Below are positions 55,378-64,000 of a DNA stretch of 64,000 nt, in pieces. How positions within the stretch are numbered: position 1 is the first letter of the stretch; the number at the start of each line of letters is the position of its first letter. The notes under the pieces are model-generated. The model was not told where the DNA came from and made no database searches. It saw only the letters and a list, made by a program, of their open reading frames with translations. Both the position numbers and the translations under genes were made by a program. This DNA comes from Amphiura filiformis (taxonomy: Eukaryota > Echinodermata > Ophiuroidea > Amphilepidida > Amphiuridae), in assembly GCF_039555335.1 (NCBI RefSeq), contig NC_092647.1:6772608-6836607 (forward strand), given 5' to 3'.

Positions 55378-58300
55378 ATAATGGTATAATAATTCAAGAC
55401 ATTCTCTAGCTAAATTGTATATATGTTACAAATCGTGAACACCTAATTTTGTTTATATGATACATTTTAAGGCATGCGCAATAGAAAGATTAAAATGTAA
55501 ATATATTACATTTTAAGAAAAATCAGACTTCTGCGCATTTCACTGAAGTGATGATGATGCTTATTTTGTATATTTAGCACGGCAGTAATTAGCGCCCTCT
55601 GTGTTACATTAATGGTGCTGTTGGCCAATTTTATACATTAAGGTTACTGTTGGTCAATGTTACATTAAGGTTAGGGTTAGGGATAGTGGATTAGGGTTAG
55701 GATTAGTGAGTTAGGGTTAGGGTTAGGGTTAGTGTTAGGGTTAGGGTTAGGGTTAGTGTTAGGGTTAGGGTTAGGGTTAGGGGTTAGGGTTAGGGTTAGG
55801 GGTTAGGGTAGGGTTCGGGTTAGGTAGGTTAGGGTTAGGGTTAGGGTTAGGGTTAGGGTTAGGGTTAGGGTTAGGGTTAGGGTTAGGTTAGGGGTTAGGT
55901 TAGGTGGTTAGGGTTAGGTTAGGGTTAGGGGTTAGGGTTAGGGTTAGGGTTAGGTGGTTAGGGTTAGGGTTAGGGTTAGGGTTAGGGTTAGTGTTAGGGT
56001 TAGGATTAGGGATAGGGTAAGGGGATTAGGATTAGGGTTAGGGTTAGGATAACCTTAAGGGTGACGGGCTGTCTCTACTAGGTGACGGGCTGTCGATAGC
56101 GAAAATCACTTCCTACTTATTTTACATTTTTACCCCGTAATTTCCCTCATTCTTCAGGCCCTGCCCTCTATCGGTGGCTAATTTACAGTTTAAGCTTGTT
56201 TGCTATTGTATTGGGAGCAACATTGTTTCTTTATAGGCCTGCGGCGCAACCTTGAACAATATTGTCCTCCTAACCCTAACCCCCTAACCCTAACCCTAAC
56301 ACTAACCCTAACCCTAACCCACTAACCCTAACCACTAATCCTAACCCTAATCCACTATCCCTAACCCTAACCTTAATGTAACATTGACCAACAGTAACCT
56401 TAATGTATAAAATTGGCCAACAGCAACATTAATGTAACACAGAGGGCGCTAATTACTGCCGTGCTAAATATACAAAATAAGCATCATCATCACTTCAGTG
56501 AAATGCGCAGAAGTCGGATTTTTCTTAAAATGTACTATATTTACATTTTAATCTTTCTATTGCGCATGCCTTAAAATGTATCATATAAACAAAATTAGGT
56601 GTTCACGATTTGTAACATATATACAATTTACCTAGAGAATGACTTGGATGATTACGACGACAACGATGATATAATGGTATAATAATTATGATGATGATGA
56701 TGATTGAATATGGAGATAACGGCAAATATACTGAAGTTTATAGTTCGCTATATTAAATTCTTACATGCAGGAGATTGACTGGAATGAGCAATGGGAACCC
56801 AGAATTTACTTCTTCAATTTAGTCCGCAAAGATAAGATCCAGACATCTCACGAAATCATTAAACCAGATGATGGAGGTGCTAATACTAGTAATAGTGTAC
56901 CTGATGTCAAGATGGGAATACGGATGAAAGCTACATTCAAATGTGATATGGATCTTAGAGACTTTCCTTTTGATTGTCAGGTAAAAACCCCTACACATAA
57001 ATTGACAGTGTTTTTGTCCAATACACCTCTGGGTGCAACCTCTGGGTGTAAACTGCGAAAAATTGTTAGTTTTATTCAATTAAGTATAACTCGGGTTTAG
57101 TAAAGCAAATACAACAATTCTTTTTTCTTAATTTAGACGTTCAGAATCTGCTCTTTTGAATGATATTTTCATTTACAGCGGAATCCTAGATTTCGTAAAA
57201 AAGCACCACAAATATATGAGTTTACTTCTTTTTGAATTACCTTGCATTCAGAATGCAATTTTGTGTGTCTGATGTGCTCTCAGGTCCAACAAACAATACT
57301 GTGCAAACGTCGCTATCCAAGCCCTTAAAGAACATTTCATATTCCGGTTTTGTTCGTCGCGGCATTAAAATATTCCAAAATTAAATTTTCCAACGGTACT
57401 TCAACTTTCATTCAGAGACACCCTGTACACCGGGCTGTACACGGGCCTGCTGTACATGATTAATCATTTTGTTATAAAAATGTGCGCGGGGTTTCTATCA
57501 GACAAGTAGAATTCAGTTGCAATAAACAATAACTGCTTTTATGTGACTTGCTACTACGAAATGAGCATAAAGTCGCAAGTTGGTAGTTTCGAGACGTCCT
57601 GACTGCTGCGTTGGTGTTCTTTGTTTCACACGCACCTGTTCAAGCCAATAGTATGTCTCTTTGTCCATTGTGAACAGTAGACTTCGGTTATATATATAAA
57701 TGCGCATTTATAAATGCGCACGTGACCAGATGGCCATCGCCATATTTGCATTACATCACTGTCAATCACTGAAATTGCGACCATTGAGGGAGTGGCTACA
57801 ATTGTGACCTTGTTTCGTGGCTAGCTCTGGCAAGGAACATTGGCTGGAGGTTCGATGCTATAAATTTGCAAGGATAAATCATGGATATCGAAGGATCATG
57901 ATTAGATATGATTATTGCACAGCACACCCCCCATGTACAAACATAACTAATTTTTATTTATTTTCTTTCTTTTTTTTTGTATTTTCTCAAATTGCAAATT
58001 ATTTACAGATTTTGGGTTATTTAAAACAAAAACAAAAACAACTAGACTTAGCTGTGGTCTAAGACCACGAACACAGCCGTGTTGTGACCCCTTAATGACC
58101 TTTGACCCTAAAACATATGAAAACCCCATAGACATTGGCTAATGTCAATGCATGTGTGCACGTGGCATCACTTTGCCATGTTATTTGTGGCAGAAGGGCA
58201 TTTTGAAGTTTTTTTTGTCTCAGACCGGAAGTGACCCCTTAATGACCTTTAACCCCAAATAAAAAAATACCACGTATACACTGAGTAACATCAATTCATG

Positions 58301-61300
58301 TGTGAATGTACCGTCTATGTGCTATATTTTTCTTGGCTGATAAAGTTTTTTGAAGTTATTTCGGTTTATACCGGAAGTGACCCTTAAATACCTTTGACCC
58401 CAAATCTGTGTACACCCCATAGACACTGGGTAATAACAATGCATATGTGCAAGTGGCATCACTGTCCTACGTAATTTGTGGGAGAAGATGTATTTTAAAG
58501 GTATTTCGTTTTATACCGGAAATTACCCCTTAATGACCTTTGACCCCAAATAAAAAAATACCATATATACATTGGGTAGACATAATTCATGTGTGAACAT
58601 ACCATCACTCTCCTATATTTTTCTTAGCTAATAGAAATTTTTTCAGGTATTTCGTTTTATACCGGAAGTGACCCCTTAATGACCTTTGACCCCAAATCTG
58701 TGTACACCCCATAGACACTGGGTAATAACAATGCATGTGTGAAAGTGGCGTCTCTGTCCTACATAATTTGTGGAAGAAGATGCATTTTAAAGGTATTTCT
58801 TTTTATACCGGAAGTGACCCTTAATGAGCTTTGACCCCAAATAAAAAAAATACCACATATACATTGGGTGACTGCAGATCATATGTGAACATACCGTTAC
58901 TGTCCCATGTTTACTGAGCTAATAAAAAATTTTGAAGGTTTTTCGTTTTATACCGGAAGTGACCCCTTAATGACCTTTGACCCCAAATCTGTGTACATCT
59001 TATAGACACTGGGTAATTACAATGCATGTGTGCAAGTGGCGTCTCTGTCCTACGTAATTTGTAGGAGAAGGTGCATTTTGAGCTGAAATGACGTTTTTGA
59101 CCCCTGTGACCCCTGCGTGACCTTTGACCCAACAAGTTTCATGTGACATGTAGGGGCACGGTCAATAATCATTGTGACCAAGTTAGGTCAAAATCGATAT
59201 AAGCATGTGAGTGCTAGAGTAAATATAATGGTTGACAGAAGAAAGAAGAAAGAAGAAAGAAGAAAGAAAGAAAGAAAGAACCTGTAAGAAAAAAGACACA
59301 GCCGTGACTAACGTCACGGCTGTGTAAAAAACGACCGACCGACCCTACTTGAAAGGTCCGTCCGCCCGTAGAACAGGGTTTCTTTTTTTCTTCGCCTTAC
59401 TTATAATTTTATAAATATATTTGTTCCCCCTTTCGGCTAGACAAAACCCCACCTCCCCCCTTTTACACTCATAAATTAGTTGTTTTTTGCTAAGTTTCCC
59501 CTTCCGTGTAAAGTAAAACTTTATAAGCCGTTTGAACCAAACTGAACAAAATTGACGTATACATTTACAATATACCATGACAATAATGTGTATGACGATC
59601 TAACTCACCATACGATACTAGCCGAAAATACCATGATTTACATACGTGATTGTACGTCAACTTGTCATATAACGTATGAGTGTGATGTATAGTATACGAG
59701 TCTTCCTCAACATCTTCCAGCTGGGATGATTAGATCATGTACAGTCATCTACGTGTTTATACTCTAAATTGTACGTCAGTAATACTCTAAATTGTACAGA
59801 TTACCGATTTAGCATGGGGGACACAAAAAGGTGCTTAAAAACACATTTGTTTTTTGTCCATTTTGATACTTATTGTGAGCGAGCGAATGAGTAAGTTAGG
59901 GTTGAGGAGGTCAGGCGGGAACATCTAGCCTATTAGTTCGAGAGGGTCATTATTCCGAAAAGGGCTAAAGTTACAGTTTCGTCAATTTACGTTAAAATTA
60001 GAGTTAAAATTAGGGTCAGGGGTATGTTCAGTGGCGGCACTACGGGGGGATACTTATCTTGACTCCCAAATAAATAAATCCATGACCCATTCCTTTCGAA
60101 GAAAATGACAGCCCCCTAAGTTTCCTATCATCACGCGCAAAAATTATCAAATAACATCATCGGCAGCTACTCAGTTCTGACCTTAATGCCAGTAAGAGTC
60201 ACATTTCGTCATCAATATGGCCAATAGTTTTTAAATCAGCTAAATCTAGCTTTTCCGTCATTAATTTTTTTTGTCCGTAATGGAAAATCCAAATAAAGAG
60301 TTTATGTTTCGGATCAAATAATTTTGCACTTTGCAATCAATGCCACTATTTTGCAAACACGATTTTCCTTGTAACCTGTCATTTTCGGCTATACTTTTGC
60401 GTGTGGAATTTATGTACATCCGGGTACCTTACATCGTTGAACACGGTATGGCGACTTGTAGATGTCACGTGCACATTTATAAAAGCGCATTTATATATAT
60501 ACCCGAAGTCCACTGGTGAACCCATTCATTGGACTATTCATAGGTACATGTGCGCGGCAAACATCAACTCAGCAGCCTGGATGTCTCGAAACTACCAACT
60601 TGCGACTTTATTCTCAGTTCGCGGTAGCAGGTCACATATATTTGTTGTCCCTCTCACAGCCCTTAACCATCAAGTTGATGTCAGACTGGACCTCATTGCA
60701 GGTGAAGTTCGTCAAAGATAGAAGCGAAAAAGATTCCATCAGAATAGATACCTTCACAGGTATGTATAGCACAATATAAGATTTTTATTGTGGCGGGATA
60801 GGGCCTCCGGCTCTTTGTGTGTACCAGATTGGAAGGTATGTAAGTCAGATGGTCAGTGTTAACACCAGAACTCCACCTTTAGAGTCTTTTTACAACCAGA
60901 TGTGCATCTAATGTAACGCATTTCTCCCCTCCAATTTCAACAGTAGAATGCTTTATTTATTTCACTGTGCTCTATACAGTCTACCATATATAATATACTA
61001 AGAAGGGGCTAGGGTGCACCCTCGGAAATCAACTTCTAATCGACGTCTATAGATCAGAAAAATGCGTAGAAGACGATAAGTTAATTTAAGCCTGGATGTC
61101 TCGAAACTACCAACTTGCGACTTTATTCTCAGTTCGTGGTAGCAGGTCACATATAGATACAATTTCACAATTGCTTAAAACGATTCAGAAAAAGTATAGT
61201 TTGACCTATCTGCGACCTACCGTTCTTGAGATCATTATGACCATATCAGTCATACCTGATGAAGTCCTCCGATGTGAAGGACGAAATATTGTAGTGAGCA

Positions 61301-64000
61301 AAAATTCACTTGGTTTTGTCAAGCAAAATTGAAATATTTATAATAAGATAGGTCATGGTCAATAGGCCTTATAGGCTGCAGTGGGGCAATAAAAGCATTC
61401 TAGACAGTTCAAACTATTACTTATTTGACTTTTTGACAAAATTGGACCAGTTTTGAACTTTGACCCCTGTATAAACTTTGACCATGGATACCTCGAATGT
61501 CCCAAAGGTAACAATTTTACACCCATCGGAATCTGATTTTGTATCAATCATAGAACATTAACCAACGAAGAAAAAACTGGCAAAACCAACTTACCTTGCT
61601 CTGCTACCGGACTACTTCCCCGGGACTTCCCCCGTCGTGAACAGAAAGTACTCTCTTCTAACGCCGTGAACTGTCTCCCCAACTCCCGGCCCCAACGGTT
61701 TAACAACGTCTCCCCCAACGCCCGGCCCCAACGGTTTAACCGTCGCGGCGTGAACAGAAAGGCTGAGTGAATTGCCGTTTTTTCCACACGTCACGCATGG
61801 ACCAATATTACATAATTACAATCGCGTCATCCAGCAATGAAAATTAAAGGGAAACTACCTAAATAATGTTATATGTTTGCTTGCACTACTAATACTAGGA
61901 TACCGTTTCAATTGTCACCACTTAAGGGGGTACTACACCCCTGCCCAATTGTGCACCTATTTTTGCATTTTTCTCAAAAATTATAGCGCATTGGTGACAA
62001 GTAAGATATGCATATTATAGGGGCAAGGACTACAACTAACAGCACTGGAAATTTTATTTTAACACAGACAACAGTTGTGGAGTTACAGTCAAAAATGAGG
62101 GAAAACCAATATTTGATCAATAAATCAATAACTACTTGCCTTGAGTTGCTAAATTTTCAATGCAGCAGTTGTAGTCCTTGCCCCTATAATATACATAGGC
62201 CTACGTTACTTGTCACCAATGCGCTATAATTTTTGAGAAAAATGCAAAAATAGGCACAAAATTGGCCAGGGGTGTAGTACCCCCTTAACGTCACAGAAAA
62301 CAAAACAAAACACGATTCAAAGGATCAAACCCGGCAATCATATCGCTAATAGGCGGGTGTTCTTTTCTTTTATGTGTATTTAGGTAAACACGAATGGAGC
62401 CTACATAAACACGTAAATGCTAAACCAGAGAAAGAAAAGAAAGAGCAAACTGGTTCACCCAGAGAGTATCCTATGTACCATTTAACCACTCACGTCGAGC
62501 GGAAAAGCGCCTACTACTTGTGGAATGTTGCACTCATTGTGGTAAATATCATTATTTGGATCGGTTGTGTCTTTCCATTTTATGCAGTACATTACGTGGA
62601 CAGTGCCTTAAAAATCGAAGCAGATAGACCAGTGAATAAAACAAAGTCACTGGTCATATATGTTCCAGCGTCATCCTAATTTTTCACCTGTATAGCACAA
62701 TAGGGCTTGGTGCTATTGTGCAAATTGTTTGTGGAGATTATCATCCATCCAGGTAGTAAACAATAATAATATTTGAACTACAATCTAGGCAACTGGACTT
62801 ACGTTTTTGAGTGGGAAATTTTCACGGTCGATCCTGAACGCATCCTCAGCCCTACTGATCTTCTGGCGGTAAACGTTCATTGACCTGTGAAGCGGATGTT
62901 GTTGTATCACAGGTCACCTTGGAGTTCAACCTGAAAGGTATCTTCCTGATCGCTGAACTGTAGGCACCGGCCAAGTTATGACGTAGACCGCCTCCCCTAT
63001 TCAGTAAAGGCTCCTCCCAGTGACTTCCATGGTTTCACGTAAATCGCATCTTTGACTCCTCTCTCATACCATCTGCTTTCTCTGACCAAGATCCTTGTTG
63101 TCAAAGAAGCGATTTACGTGAAACCATGGAATACAGATGATTGAATCCATGTATTTGGCTAATATTAAGGACTGAATATTTTATACAGTTACTGATTGTA
63201 GTGTTGAGTTTCACGTCATTTGCCGTAAGCCCAGACGAACCTGCCAATAGATTAGGCGTCACGCTAACACTTCTTTTGACGGCCGTGGCGTTCAAATTTG
63301 TTGTATCACAGAGTTTGCCAACTATCTCCTACCTTACTATATTGGTAAGTATTCAATAAACATAAGAAGTATGTCTCTTCTTGGTATGTTTAAAATGTTG
63401 GTTTGAGCTTAGTGCGCAAAGTTTGTGCACAATGTCAAAGCGTACGTTATGCAATAGAACCAAATTAGTTTTGACTTTCGATCGACCATTGGTGCTTGGT
63501 CGATCCTTATTATTTATGAAATCAATAATTATTTGGCCATTGTTAATTGTGATTTCATATATGAATCTTTGTATGTAATGATATTGACCAATAAAAAATT
63601 AGTTGATGGTTCATTAATAACAAGCATCGAAGCAGCATCACGGTCGATCCAAAGATCGAACAAATTTGGTTCTGTTGCCAATTTACTATTTTAAACATTG
63701 GGCTTAAAATGATCAGAACACATTATATATACCAATATTTGTTTGCATGGTATGTTATTTTAGAGTCGAGAGTTCCTTCCAAAGAACTTTCATATTTAAC
63801 ATATTACCCATTTCTCCAATTACAGGACAAATACGTGTTATTAGGCCTCGTCATCCAATGTTTGATGGTTGGTCAGAATGCCTTAGCATCTATCTTCTCT
63901 AGCGAACAAGACGCGGCACTTTTTGATCATATTAGTTTGCGTGTGTTCGCAGTTATCATTATTTTCGCACAAATTGTCTTCATAATCGTGGCAATATATA
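54221..64000 (+). CDS. Pentameric ligand-gated ion channel subunit, non-canonical Cys-loop (3'-incomplete)
   Basis: Seven exons (54221-54397, 55061-55189, 56771-56980, 60660-60759, 62384-62541, 63189-63344 and 63826 to the window end) join in frame and give 368 residues. Extracellular-domain signatures are AEIYLGVRW, WEPRIYFFN and CDMDLRDFPFDCQ. Then come pre-M1 (ERKSAYYLWNV), M1, M2 (NRLGVTLTLLLTAVAFKF), the M2-M3 loop (LPTISYLTIL), M3 and the start of M4. The loop keeps FPFD and the first Cys, but the second Cys sits 11 residues on instead of 14; the canonical position is Leu. The M3-M4 linker is only about 12 residues, as in prokaryotic channels, with no large cytoplasmic domain. No signal peptide is visible in exon 1, so the first exon may be missing. 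The ligand and ion preference cannot be told. The frame is intact. Confidence 0.88.
55262..55394. repeat. GCT/GAT microsatellite with internal duplication
   Basis: (GCT)n then (GAT)n at 55268-55303, followed by a GACGACAACGATGATATAATGGTATAATAATT phrase split by a further GAT run and repeated in part at 55371-55394. A stretch of about 55 bp (GATGATTACGACGACAACG onwards) is duplicated on the far side of the next element, at 56647-56702. Confidence 0.85.
55395..56646. mobile_element. Fold-back element containing interstitial telomeric repeats (1.25 kb)
   Basis: The inverted ends CAAGACATTCTCTAG and CTAGAGAATGACTTG start arms of about 300 bp (left to about 55700, right from about 56325). The left arm runs into about 350 bp of TTAGGG-type repeats (55662-56050), the right arm into about 120 bp of CCCTAA (56266-56385). 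A unique spacer of about 210 bp lies between. The element is in intron 2 of the ion-channel gene. The telomeric repeats are degenerate (GTTAGTG, GGGGTTAGG), so this is not a recent telomere. Confidence 0.85.
57513..57730 (-). repeat. Dispersed repeat R3, copy 1
   Basis: The minus strand shares with 60455-60640 the phrases GGTCACGTGC, ATTTATAAA..GCGCATTTATATATATA and a block around TCTCGAAACTACCAACTTGCGAC. The frame RLETTNLRLYAHF is conserved against CLETTNLRLYSQF. The origin is unknown. Confidence 0.7.
59232..59282. repeat. AAGAAAG microsatellite
   Basis: AGAAGAAAGAAGAAAG and AAAGAAAGAAAG units lie between the satellite and the hairpin. Confidence 0.85.
59296..59325. repeat. Perfect 13-bp stem hairpin ACACAGCCGTGAC
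   Basis: Arms 59296-59308 and 59313-59325 with loop TAAC. The same sequence ACACAGCCGTG occurs at the other border of the satellite. Confidence 0.9.
60455..60640 (+). repeat. Dispersed repeat R3, copy 2, ending 19 bp before channel exon 4
   Basis: The inverted counterpart of 57513-57730. It ends at GTAGCAGGTCACATATA (about 60640), immediately before the acceptor of exon 4 (60660). The polypyrimidine tract lies in the short gap. Confidence 0.7.
61090..61330 (+). repeat. Dispersed repeat R3, copy 3 (partial), and hammerhead-like motif
   Basis: 61090-61155 repeats GCCTGGATGTCTCGAAACTACC onwards from copy 2. It continues into sequence containing CTGATGA, a 5-bp stem GTCCT/AGGAC and GAAA (61256-61286). 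Confidence 0.65.
61926..62284. mobile_element. TTAA-flanked MITE family T1, copy 3 (359 bp)
   Basis: TTAA at 61922-61925 and 62285-62288. The ends GGGGGTACTACACCCC and GGGGTGTAGTACCCCC. The asymmetric centre is inverted relative to copies 1 and 2. It lies in channel intron 4, about 100 bp before exon 5. Confidence 0.9.
63026..63130. repeat. Strong hairpin 58 bp upstream of channel exon 6
   Basis: 63026-63047 and 63109-63130 are perfect 22-bp inverted copies (TCCATGGTTTCACGTAAATC..). Pairing extends to 31 bp with one mismatch (GCATCTTTGAC against GTCAAAGAAGC). It may be a small MITE or may influence splicing of exon 6. Confidence 0.8.

Larger units (their letters stand above)
58045..59330. 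repeat. Dimeric 145-bp satellite in channel intron 3
   Basis: TACCGGAAGTGACCCCTTAATGA starts recur near 58225, 58371, 58516, 58662, 58808 and 58953. The spacing is 145-146 bp. Alternate units carry GTACACCCCATAGACACTGGGTAA or AAAAAATACCAYATATACATTGGGT, so the true period is a dimer of about 291 bp. The array is bordered by ACACAGCCGTG on the left (58071) and a hairpin with the same phrase on the right (59296-59325), which suggests a discrete element. Confidence 0.85.

Overview
The window is a piece of an intron-rich, AT-rich animal genome. GT/AG-bounded short exons, TTAGGG-type telomeric repeats, tRNA-derived SINEs, non-LTR retrotransposon fragments and many small terminal-inverted-repeat elements all point to a metazoan. 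A marine invertebrate, possibly a deuterostome such as an echinoderm or hemichordate, is my best guess, with low confidence. Most ORFs longer than 60 codons are chance ORFs. Only a few loci hold real coding sequence.

Layout. 1-7 kb: tandem repeats and a diverged segmental duplication (about 0.54-2.55 kb and 5.45-6.66 kb); comparing the copies shows insertions with their target-site duplications. 7.19-7.45 kb (+): an intact twin-CX9C COA4 (cytochrome c oxidase assembly) gene, followed by the 3' tail of an old LINE. 8.47-11.22 kb: a 2.7-kb fold-back element flanked by TTAA, carrying about 20 copies of a 19-bp motif in alternating orientation. 11.36-12.23 kb (+): a zinc-finger ORF, one segment of which reappears inverted at 12.97-13.06 kb with its own splice sites.

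18.67-26.48 kb (-): a complete five-exon dihydrofolate reductase (187 aa) whose introns are full of MITEs and of decayed tandem copies of its own exon 3. 31.77-36.69 kb (+): a divergent second DHFR-like gene (188 aa, five coding exons with similar boundaries) arranged head-to-head with the first. The 5.3-kb region between their start codons, plus part of DHFR intron 1, holds a pair of inverted MITEs, three copies of a 300-bp repeat and a relic of Illumina adapter that marks an assembly artefact.

36.8-43.9 kb: a 69-bp minisatellite, two tandem tRNA-derived SINEs with telomere-like ends, and mostly non-coding DNA. 43.9-46.3 kb: a broken CR1/jockey-like LINE. 46.80-48.84 kb: a complete but inactivated Tc1-like transposon with a nested MITE. 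49-54 kb: non-coding, with an 89-bp array carrying histone-mRNA-type stem-loops and a second LINE fragment.

54.22-64.00 kb (+): seven exons of a pentameric ligand-gated ion channel that runs off the window end. It lacks the canonical Cys-loop second cysteine and has a very short M3-M4 linker, like prokaryotic channels. Its introns hold a fold-back element containing interstitial telomeric repeats, a dimeric 145-bp satellite and further MITEs.

Functionally the genes are unrelated housekeeping or neuronal-type loci (mitochondrial assembly, folate metabolism, ion channel). Exon boundaries and phases were derived by reading the sequence and were checked for frame continuity.
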